From the NCBI GenBank assembly GCA_003542615.1, contig DPKG01000005.1, positions 58,360 to 68,611 of the forward strand: a stretch of DNA of 10,252 bases, read 5' to 3'. Of this stretch, positions 4,696 to 10,252 are shown one piece after another. Source of the stretch: Candidatus Shapirobacteria bacterium. Its GTDB lineage: Bacteria; Patescibacteriota; Microgenomatia; UBA12405. Position 1 is the stretch's first letter. Each line of letters begins with the position of its first letter. Both the position numbers and the translations under genes were made by a program. The notes under the pieces are model-generated. The model had not been told where the DNA came from and did not search any database. It worked only from the letters and a program-made list of their open reading frames with translations.

Positions 4696-5529
4696 TTATG
4701 AATCGGTACAAGTACAAAATTCTAGATAATAGGTATGGCGCTCTATTGTTTGTAAATTTTTTAGTTCACTCCCGGTTTTGGTTAACGCGTCTTTAATTAT
4801 TTGATAGCGGACCTTAGAAGAAAAATTTCCCACCCATTCGGTTCTGGCCGGATTTTCGTAAGTAAAAAGTTTATCTGCCAGTGTCAACTGTCTCTTGGTC
4901 TCGTTTTTTGAGCAAAGTCTATAACCTTCATGGCAAACTTGCGAGATTATCTCGTCAAAATACTCTTCGTTGGCCGTGGTCAGGCAATCCAAATAGGATG
5001 GGTCAATATCAGGGAAAGTCTCTGAGATAACCCTTTTTAAATTATTTCTGTAATGCAAAAAGAATTGATGAGTTTGGGGGTTTTTCAGGTTATCAGCAGA
5101 TAAGCTGATTAGTAATCTTCCGTTTGGCTTTAAATTTAATTTAATTTTTTTAAGCAACTGATCCTTGTTTTTGATCCAGTACCAAGAAGCGAGTAGGACA
5201 ATAGCATCAAACTTTTCGGCATGCGTATAAGTATCAAAGTTTTCAACATTTCCTTTAAAGAAAGAAACGTTGGGATAGTTACAAAGTTGATTAGCATACT
5301 TTATAAACTTAGGAGAGATATCGATGCCAATAACTTTTCCCTTATCTCCCACAAATTCCCGAATTACTTTTGACACCATTCCCGGGCCGCAACAGAGATC
5401 CAGAACATAGTCGCCGGGTTTGATTTCCGCAAATTTTACCGCCCTCTCGCCACGGGGACGCCACCCAAAATACTCTCGTTCTTTTATGTAATAAGTGACT
5501 GCATCAGGATTTTTATATGCTTTTTTCAT
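4696..5529 (-). CDS. class I SAM-dependent methyltransferase
   Basis: 277 aa. The Rossmann-type SAM-binding motifs are in order: motif I VLDLCCGPG at 42-50, the acidic residue closing beta 2 in KVIGIDIS (D70) that binds the SAM ribose, GNVENFD at 93-99, motif IV-like FDAIVLLASWYWI at 107-119, and LKPNGRLLISL at 133-143. This is the UbiE/Methyltransf_11 type of layout. The C-terminal ~125 residues, with DIDPSYLDCLTTANEEYFDE and a Cys-containing end (LEFCTCTDS), are not part of the core and probably set substrate choice, which I cannot read. Its start ATG at 5527-5529 lies 55 bases after the tRNA gene, with only a weak -10 (TATTCT at 5538-5543). Confidence 0.85.
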   Translation of the reverse strand: MKKAYKNPDAVTYYIKEREYFGWRPRGERAVKFAEIKPGDYVLDLCCGPGMVSKVIREFVGDKGKVIGIDISPKFIKYANQLCNYPNVSFFKGNVENFDTYTHAEKFDAIVLLASWYWIKNKDQLLKKIKLNLKPNGRLLISLSADNLKNPQTHQFFLHYRNNLKRVISETFPDIDPSYLDCLTTANEEYFDEIISQVCHEGYRLCSKNETKRQLTLADKLFTYENPARTEWVGNFSSKVRYQIIKDALTKTGSELKNLQTIERHTYYLEFCTCTDS

Positions 5530-5537
5530 CTGTTTGT

Positions 5538-5543
5538 AGAATA
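5538..5543 (-). promoter_or_regulatory. weak -10 candidate of the methyltransferase gene
   Basis: TATTCT on the minus strand, 8 bases before the ATG, with TG immediately in front but no clear -35. It matches the spacing seen at other first genes here; the box itself is only 4/6. Confidence 0.3.
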
Positions 5544-5584
5544 CACCAGGTTTTAGGATTAAAAAAGAGATTATCGTGAGAGTG

Positions 5585-5656
5585 CTCCCCCGCGTGGATT
5601 CGGACCACGAACCTACCGCTTAACAGGCGGGCGCTCTACCGTTGAGCTACAGGGGA
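5585..5656 (-). tRNA. tRNA-Asn (anticodon GTT)
   Basis: A 72-base cloverleaf. Acceptor arms TCCCCTG and CGGGGGA pair fully with one T-G wobble, discriminator G, D-arm GCTC-AACGGTA-GAGC, anticodon arm CCCGC-CTGTTAA-GCGGT with GTT at positions 34-36, variable region of 5, T-arm CGTGG-TCCGAAT-CCACG. The 3' CCA is not encoded (GCAC follows), so a CCA-adding enzyme is needed. Two oddities: the 27-43 pair is a C-T mismatch, and the T-loop reads TCC rather than TTC, placing C at position 55 where pseudouridine is nearly universal. A promoter lies at 5688-5696. Confidence 0.93.
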
Positions 5657-5687
5657 TTAAATTGTCAAATGAACGAGGACAGCTTTG

Positions 5688-5696
5688 ATTATATCA
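5688..5696 (-). promoter_or_regulatory. extended -10 promoter of tRNA-Asn
   Basis: TGA-TATAAT on the minus strand, a perfect extended -10 about 31 bases upstream of the mature tRNA 5' end, leaving a leader of roughly 25 bases for RNase P to remove. A TTTTCA 17 bases further up is a weak -35. Confidence 0.65.
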
Positions 5697-5759
5697 TTGG
5701 AAAAGAATGCTGAAAATACACTGATGGTTTTTAAAATAAGGTAAAATATGACTATTGTT

Positions 5760-5768
5760 TGATACAAT
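5760..5768 (+). promoter_or_regulatory. extended -10 promoter of the histidine phosphatase gene
   Basis: TGA-TACAAT on the plus strand, ending 6 bases before the ATG at 5775. No Shine-Dalgarno sequence lies between. It is divergent from the tRNA promoter in the same 118-base gap. Confidence 0.6.
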
Positions 5769-5774
5769 ACGCAG

Positions 5775-6224
5775 ATGAAAATAATACTTGTAAGACATGC
5801 AGAATCGTTGAAAAATGCCGGTTTATGGCAGAGGGGTACAAAAAATAGGTTGAGCCAGAATGGTGAAAAACAGGCGAAGGAATTGGCAGAAAAATTAAAA
5901 AACAGAAAGATAGATTGTATTTATTGCTCACCTACTATCAGATGTAAACAAACTTTGGAAGAAATTTTGAAAATTAGGGATGATGAAATGTTGATTCATT
6001 TATCGAAACTGATTGATCAAAAAAGAATAGATGAGAATATGGATTTTTTTCAAAAAAAGGTTGGACTGTTTTTGGATGACTTAAAATATGACCATAACGA
6101 GGAAGATGTAGTGTTGGTAATAAGCCATATGATGACTTTGGGGACAATGTTGAATTTATTAAAAAAAGAAAGCAGGATATTGGAAAATGGAGAAATAGTA
6201 GAAATTGAAGTTAAAAAAGATTAA
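5775..6224 (+). CDS. histidine phosphatase family protein (phosphoglycerate mutase-like)
   Basis: 149 aa, short for the family. The catalytic motif LVRHAES gives Arg7 and the phosphate-accepting His8; LSQNGEKQA (26-34) and IYCSPTIRCKQT (49-60) supply Ser52 and the second phosphate-binding Arg56; the second His is H118 in VVLVISHMMTLGTM. So both histidines and both arginines are present. The segment between residues 60 and 110, where the general-acid Glu and specificity loops normally lie, is short and lacks the usual 'L-x-E' pattern, so the acid residue is uncertain and activity may be a narrow phosphatase (SixA/CobC/GpmB-like) rather than a glycolytic mutase. It is the only plus-strand gene here, and its stop overlaps the convergent gene by 4 bases. 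Confidence 0.88.
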   Translation: MKIILVRHAESLKNAGLWQRGTKNRLSQNGEKQAKELAEKLKNRKIDCIYCSPTIRCKQTLEEILKIRDDEMLIHLSKLIDQKRIDENMDFFQKKVGLFLDDLKYDHNEEDVVLVISHMMTLGTMLNLLKKESRILENGEIVEIEVKKD

Positions 6225-7390
6225 GAAGCGGTTTCGACCGGGACTGGTGGGGTGGGTTGGGTGCGATTGTTGGCTCTTTTGAGAAGGTGATCGAAGGTGA
6301 TGGGAGAAATAATATAGAGGACTTCGAAAGTGGCTACGGAGAGCTCGAAAGCACTGGGAATTTGGCTGGTGACTAAAAAGGCGCCAATCCCTAAAAGAAG
6401 GGCATTTTTAAAACTACTGCGTAAATGTGCCCTAAAGATGGCGTTTATTCGCACTAAAGGAAAGTTGGCGGCTTTGGCTTTTTCGACAATAATTTTTCCA
6501 CTGATATAACCGGCATGGAAGACAGTGATAAAAGTACCGACAGCGGTGACAAAATTCATGGTGGTATTTTGGCGGGTAAGATCGGCGATAAGCCATTTAA
6601 ATTCCATAGAAGTAGGAAGATGGCGTAAGAAAATGATGGACAAAACAAATAGAGTGGAACCGAACCCGGAGATCCATAAAAGCATTTTGTTATAGTTGAT
6701 ACGGAATTCGAGAATTTTTTTATTTTTGCGAAAGATAAAACGGATCAAACGCCAAAGAAGGCGGGGGGCGACAAAAATTATTAAAATTGCCAACCAAATT
6801 TGGAAAATGAGAGTCCAGGAAACAGCGGTAGTAGAGGTGACGTTGAAAAAAGGAAAATGAAAATTGGTGCCGGTGAGAGGATATTGAGGATAGGGAATGA
6901 AATCATAAAGATATTTAGGATTGAGAGGTTGAGTGTAAAAATCGATCAAAAAAATACGTCCGGCGGAAAAAAAGGCAATGGACTGAATGAGAAAGTTAAA
7001 AATATAAAAAAGAACGGAGGAATCCCCTTCTCTGACTTTTTTGTTGAGCATCAGATATTGCTGATTTTCGTTGGTTTGGTCTATTTCGGATTCAAAATAT
7101 TTGAGACGGGTGGAAAGTTTGAGACCAATAAAGCGGAGGGGTAAAAAAAGGATGTTTTGGGTAATACCAATCAGGATTACGGACAACCAAATTTGCTTGG
7201 TTAAAAAATAGTAGCTAAAGAAAATACTGGCGTAAAGTTTGAAACTGCCGCCGCGAAAAAACCAAATTAAAATGACAATGATGAGAGCAATTAAAATAGT
7301 GCTAAGAAAAGGAAGATTGCGTTTGCGGTTGTCGATGGAACGGACGGCATTAAACCCAGAGTTTGATTTCACATTTTGATTATAAAGCAT
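6221..7390 (-). CDS. polytopic membrane protein, possibly YidC/Oxa1-like
   Basis: About 389 aa with about eight hydrophobic segments, a basic N-terminus (KSNSGFNAVRSIDNRKRNL) and a Pro/Thr C-terminal tail. Not recognised as a named family. The stretch from about residue 60 to 150 has Oxa1/YidC-like order: a helix (LSVILIGITQNILFLPLRF), a charged cytoplasmic coiled segment of about 40 residues (RLKYFESEIDQTNENQQYL...), then another helix (FYIFNFLIQSIAFF). YidC has the same 'LPL + helical hairpin + PxxIQ' order, but key spacing and a groove Arg cannot be confirmed. The start is unresolved: GTG at 7391-7393, ATG at 7388-7390 or GTG at 7370-7372. The last lies 6 bases after a TATAAT. The TAA at 6221-6223 shares TTAA with the convergent phosphatase stop. 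Confidence 0.75.
   Translation of the reverse strand: MLYNQNVKSNSGFNAVRSIDNRKRNLPFLSTILIALIIVILIWFFRGGSFKLYASIFFSYYFLTKQIWLSVILIGITQNILFLPLRFIGLKLSTRLKYFESEIDQTNENQQYLMLNKKVREGDSSVLFYIFNFLIQSIAFFSAGRIFLIDFYTQPLNPKYLYDFIPYPQYPLTGTNFHFPFFNVTSTTAVSWTLIFQIWLAILIIFVAPRLLWRLIRFIFRKNKKILEFRINYNKMLLWISGFGSTLFVLSIIFLRHLPTSMEFKWLIADLTRQNTTMNFVTAVGTFITVFHAGYISGKIIVEKAKAANFPLVRINAIFRAHLRSSFKNALLLGIGAFLVTSQIPSAFELSVATFEVLYIISPITFDHLLKRANNRTQPTPPVPVETAS
7379..7384 (-). promoter_or_regulatory. -10 box near the membrane protein start
   Basis: Consensus TATAAT on the minus strand, 6 bases before the in-frame GTG at 7370-7372. If used, the two upstream start codons are not on the transcript and the protein is 7 residues shorter than the 7390 reading. 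No clear -35. Confidence 0.45.
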
Positions 7391-7403
7391 CACTGGATGC
7401 TTT
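7384..7403 (-). terminator. perfect 8-bp hairpin between rpoD and the membrane protein gene
   Basis: AAAGCATC-CAGT-GATGCTTT on the minus strand, about 65 bases after the rpoD stop, followed by ATAATC rather than a clean U-run. It can act as a weak intrinsic terminator or 3' end of the dnaG-rpoD message. It contains the ATG at 7388-7390 in its second arm, which would hinder translation from that codon. Confidence 0.4.
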
Positions 7404-7468
7404 GTTACGTTTTGAACTCACTTCGTTTGTGTTATTACTATCGTGTAATACCTGTAAAACCTTAGAAA

Positions 7469-8560
7469 TTACTCGAGGTAGTCTTGTAACTTCTTTCGTC
7501 TGCTGGGATGACGGAGTTTGCGGAGAGCCTTGGCTTCGATTTGGCGGATGCGTTCGCGGGTGACATTAAAAATTTTGCCAACTTCTTCGAGAGTTTTTGG
7601 AGTTTCACCTAAAAGGCCAAATCTGAGAGAAAGAACTTTGGCTTCACGTTCATCGAGAGAATCGAGAACTTCTTCGATGGATTCCCGAAGTAATTCACGG
7701 GAAGTTTCTTCGTAGGGAGAAGGCATGGTAGTGTCTTCAATAAAATCACCCAAAAATGAATCTTCGTCATCACCAACGGGAGTGGCCAGGGAGGTGGTGT
7801 CCTGAGAAATACGATAAATTTCTTCAACTTTTTCGACAGTAATACCGACTTCATGGGCAATTTGTTCGATATCCGGTTCGTGACCGAGTTTTTGGGTCAG
7901 AGCACGGGTGGCTTTGTAAACTTTGTTGATGGTTTCGACCATGTGAACGGGAATACGGATGGTTTTGGCCTGGTCGGCGATAGCACGAGTGATGGCCTGA
8001 CGGATCCACCAGGTGGCATAGGTAGAAAACTTGAATCCCCTTTTCCAATCAAATTTTTCCACAGCCCGCATAAGACCCTGATTGCCCTCCTGAACTAAAT
8101 CAAGAAAAGTTAGACCACGGCCGATATATTTTTTGGCAATAGAAACTACTAATCTAAGATTGGCGGAAATTAAGGCTTCACGGGCGGATTGAGATCCGGT
8201 TTCAATGGCTTGAGCCAGAGAAACTTCCTGTTCGAAGGTTAAAAGATCGATTTTACCGATTTCTTTGAGATACATCCGGACGGAATCGATACCGCCTTTT
8301 TGATTTAAAAGAGTCAAAAGATCGGCACTGCGCTGTTTTTCTTTTTCAATGCCAACAATTTCGTCAGCATTAATTTTGTCAAAAATATCGATACCTTTCC
8401 CAAAAAGATAGTCAAATAATTTATCTATTTCTTCGATATATTTTTGAGGACTGGGTATTTTTTCGAGAATTTCGTCGTGGGTAAGATAGTGCTGTTTCTT
8501 GGCTAGGTTAACTAAACTTTGTTTTATTTTAGTGAAGTCGAGTGAGTTGGTTGTCGGCAT
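7469..8560 (-). CDS. rpoD: primary RNA polymerase sigma factor RpoD/SigA
   Basis: 363 aa, the main sigma factor. An N-terminal region-1.1-like segment spans about 1-75. Region 1.2 is at 91-120 (DSVRMYLKEIGKIDLLTFEQE), region 2 at about 130-195 (NLRLVVSIAKKYIGRG, DLVQEGNQGLMRAVEKFDW, and FSTYATWWIRQAITRAI, the 2.3/2.4 part that melts and reads the -10). Region 3.0 (IRIPVHMVETINK) keeps His206 and Glu209, the residues that read TGn of extended -10 promoters in E. coli sigma-70. Region 4 ends the protein: DEREAKVLSLRFG, then the -35-reading helix-turn-helix TLEEVGKIFNVTRERIRQIE at 323-342. The short non-conserved region is typical of SigA-type factors. It follows dnaG by 57 bases, but has its own extended -10 at 8568-8576. 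Confidence 0.97.
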   Translation of the reverse strand: MPTTNSLDFTKIKQSLVNLAKKQHYLTHDEILEKIPSPQKYIEEIDKLFDYLFGKGIDIFDKINADEIVGIEKEKQRSADLLTLLNQKGGIDSVRMYLKEIGKIDLLTFEQEVSLAQAIETGSQSAREALISANLRLVVSIAKKYIGRGLTFLDLVQEGNQGLMRAVEKFDWKRGFKFSTYATWWIRQAITRAIADQAKTIRIPVHMVETINKVYKATRALTQKLGHEPDIEQIAHEVGITVEKVEEIYRISQDTTSLATPVGDDEDSFLGDFIEDTTMPSPYEETSRELLRESIEEVLDSLDEREAKVLSLRFGLLGETPKTLEEVGKIFNVTRERIRQIEAKALRKLRHPSRRKKLQDYLE

Positions 8561-8567
8561 TCTATAT

Positions 8568-8576
8568 GTTATATCA
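8568..8576 (-). promoter_or_regulatory. extended -10 promoter of rpoD
   Basis: TGA-TATAAC on the minus strand in the dnaG-rpoD gap, 7 bases before the ATG at 8558-8560. No Shine-Dalgarno sequence is present. rpoD can thus be transcribed apart from dnaG, possibly under its own sigma factor. Confidence 0.6.
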
Positions 8577-8617
8577 AAAATTAACCAATAATTCTAGAGT
8601 TTTTTAAGTTTTTAGGC

Positions 8618-10252
8618 TTAAGACTTTTGACTTTGAATTTTGGAAAGTTTTTGAAGGGCGAGATTATAGTCATTTTCTACCTGTCGAAGACTTTCAGGCG
8701 ACCCTTGATTTTCCAACTGTGCTATTTTACCACTTAATTGCTTTAATTGGGATTTGAGATTAATTTCAGATAATTGATTGATGGTTTTTTTGACTTCGTG
8801 GTGATGTTGTCGGGAGTCGAGTTTGATTTGGTCCAACTGAAGATAGAGATCCTGAAAAACCTGACTGAGCTCGGGCGGGAGAATTTGGGAGAAGTTATTG
8901 GCTCGAAATTTTTTTTGAGCGGAGAGTAAATTTAGAAGTTTTTGAAATTTAGGAAAAGTTAAAGTTTCCAGATTTTTTTTGATTTTTTGAGAAAGCGAAA
9001 TGGGCTTTTTGGCGGAAAGAATTAAAAGCAGGAGATATTCTTCAAGTTTTTCGATTTTTGTGGAGACAGGATCGGAGGTTTTTGGATCGGATTTGACAGA
9101 ATTGATGGGGGTGGGCGCGGCGGCACCAGGTTGATATTTGACGGCTTCCTGCAAAACTGCTTCTTCGGAGGTGGCCAGTTGATTGGCAAGTTTGCGATAA
9201 TAATCACTTTTGATGACACTATTTTCGATTTTGGAAAGAGAGGGCAGAACTGAAGAAAGAAGAAGTTTGCGACCGCGGGGAGTATCGGTACCGTAAGTTT
9301 TTACGGCACTATTGATAATAAAATCCCAAATCGGAATGGCATTGTCGACTGATTGGGAAAAAGCTTTAGTGTCGGCGCGGACGGCTTCGTCAGGATCTTT
9401 GAAATTTTTTAAATCGATGACTTTGATATCGAATCCGAGAGCATCGGCAGATTCGATACTTTTGATAGCGGCGGCTGAACCGGCAAAATCGGAGTCGAGA
9501 CCCAAAATTAAACTATCGGTATAGCGTTTTAGAAGCTGGAGTTGTTCTTGGGTAAAAGCGGTGCCTTTGACAGCGACGATATTTTTTATCCCGAATTGAT
9601 AGGGAGAAATTAGGTCAAATTCACCTTCAACAACGATACAATTTCCTTTTTGACGGATGGTTTCTTTGGAAAGGTTGAGACCAAAAAGAGTTTGACTTTT
9701 ATGATAGAGTTCGGTCTCGGGAGAGTTGACGTATTTGGCCATTTTATCAGCTTTTGGTCCGGGGAGGATACGTCCGGAAAAACCTAAAATCCGATCGCGA
9801 TGGTCTGAGAGTGGAAAAACCAAACGATTTTGGAAACGATCATAAAGACGATGGGCACCGTATTGGCTTTGACCAAAGGTGCCGGTAGCGATCAGATCGG
9901 ACTGAGAGAAAGATTTTTTGGTGAGGTAATTGATAATAAGTTGTGGATTTTCGGGTGAATATCCAATTTGAAAATGTTTGATGGTTTGGGGGGTAATTCC
10001 CCTATCTAAAACATATTTGAGTGCAGGTTTGCCTAGGGGATGTTTGATAAGCATATAGTGGTAAAATCGGGAAACTTCGGCATTTATTTGGAGGAGTAAT
10101 TTTTTTTGTGATTCTTGTTTGGTTAGATTTTCAGATTGAACCAGTTTGATTCCGGCTTGTTTGGCCAACTCTTCGAGAGCTTCACGAAAGCCGATTTTTT
10201 CATATTCCTGAAGAAAGGTAAAAATATCACCGGCTTTACCGCAACCAAAACA
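8618..10252 (-). CDS. dnaG: DNA primase DnaG, 5' end cut by window edge
   Basis: The frame stays open to the right edge, so the gene is longer than any internal start suggests; a TTG at 10166-10168 is not the start. The first visible residues, CFGCGKAGDIF, are the last half of the CHC2 zinc finger (two of the zinc ligands). Numbering from the edge (544 residues visible): RNA polymerase-domain motif RFQNRLVFPL...ILGFSGR at about 139-161, TOPRIM glutamate E209 in VVEGEFD, then LDSDFAG with D253 and D255 for metal, and KDPDEAVR at about 285. The C-terminal ~190 residues are Gln/Lys-rich and helical, the helicase-binding part, and not conserved enough to align by eye. It makes RNA primers for replication with DnaB. 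It lies immediately before rpoD, the usual dnaG-rpoD order. Confidence 0.96.
   Translation of the reverse strand, partial: CFGCGKAGDIFTFLQEYEKIGFREALEELAKQAGIKLVQSENLTKQESQKKLLLQINAEVSRFYHYMLIKHPLGKPALKYVLDRGITPQTIKHFQIGYSPENPQLIINYLTKKSFSQSDLIATGTFGQSQYGAHRLYDRFQNRLVFPLSDHRDRILGFSGRILPGPKADKMAKYVNSPETELYHKSQTLFGLNLSKETIRQKGNCIVVEGEFDLISPYQFGIKNIVAVKGTAFTQEQLQLLKRYTDSLILGLDSDFAGSAAAIKSIESADALGFDIKVIDLKNFKDPDEAVRADTKAFSQSVDNAIPIWDFIINSAVKTYGTDTPRGRKLLLSSVLPSLSKIENSVIKSDYYRKLANQLATSEEAVLQEAVKYQPGAAAPTPINSVKSDPKTSDPVSTKIEKLEEYLLLLILSAKKPISLSQKIKKNLETLTFPKFQKLLNLLSAQKKFRANNFSQILPPELSQVFQDLYLQLDQIKLDSRQHHHEVKKTINQLSEINLKSQLKQLSGKIAQLENQGSPESLRQVENDYNLALQKLSKIQSQKS

Noticed and set aside
6800..7144. 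Plus-strand 114-aa frame inside the membrane protein gene
   Set aside because: It is antisense to a clear multi-helix membrane protein and has no domain, promoter or ribosome site.
10166..10168. TTG as the start of dnaG
   Set aside because: The frame continues upstream to the edge and encodes the second half of the CHC2 zinc finger (CFGCG...GD), so the true start is outside the window.
1..10252. CRISPR array, transposase, integrase or prophage genes
   Set aside because: No regularly spaced direct repeats, no terminal repeats and no protein with a DDE, serine or tyrosine recombinase pattern were seen.

Overview
The window looks like a stretch of chromosome from a Candidate Phyla Radiation (Patescibacteria) bacterium, most likely of the Microgenomates group. 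This placement is an inference: low GC, short genes, tightly packed small hypothetical proteins and the flavour of several lineage-type proteins point that way, but no marker gene proves it. TGA is used as a stop at 1228-1230, so the standard bacterial code fits and the TGA=Gly code of Gracilibacteria/SR1 does not.

Layout from left to right: (1) 1-575, the N-terminal two thirds or so of an ATP-grasp-like protein running off the left edge. (2) 755-2783, a compact minus-strand cluster read right to left: a 71-aa membrane protein, a GlsB/YeaQ/YmgE protein, a YggT-family protein, an Lmo0937-like 46-aa protein, a DUF3096-like 47-aa protein, a LapA-domain protein and a Nudix hydrolase. Gaps are small or genes overlap, and Shine-Dalgarno sequences are visible for several internal genes; it reads as a cell-envelope/stress operon. 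(3) 2835-3002, a ribbon-helix-helix regulator just upstream, with its own strong promoter and a palindrome over the -35. (4) 3003-3296, a gene-poor stretch with a perfect hairpin and an unexplained open frame. (5) 3297-5529, an exported coiled-coil protein with a Thr/Pro tail, a small winged-helix-like protein, a 3-TM protein and a SAM methyltransferase. (6) 5585-5656, tRNA-Asn(GTT). (7) 5775-6224, the only plus-strand gene, a histidine phosphatase, ending tail-to-tail with a large membrane protein (6221-7390) that has some YidC/Oxa1-like character. (8) 7469-10252, rpoD (primary sigma factor) preceded by dnaG (primase, 5' end outside the window), the dnaG-rpoD core of the macromolecular-synthesis operon.

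The most notable pattern is regulatory. Genes that begin a transcription unit carry a good -10 box (often TGn-extended or with a consensus TTGACA -35) whose last base lies only 5 to 9 bases before the start codon, and they have no Shine-Dalgarno sequence. Genes inside the small-membrane-protein cluster have no such box but do show Shine-Dalgarno sequences. This suggests leaderless mRNAs for first genes and leadered initiation within operons. The RpoD encoded here keeps the residues expected for reading extended -10 promoters, which fits.
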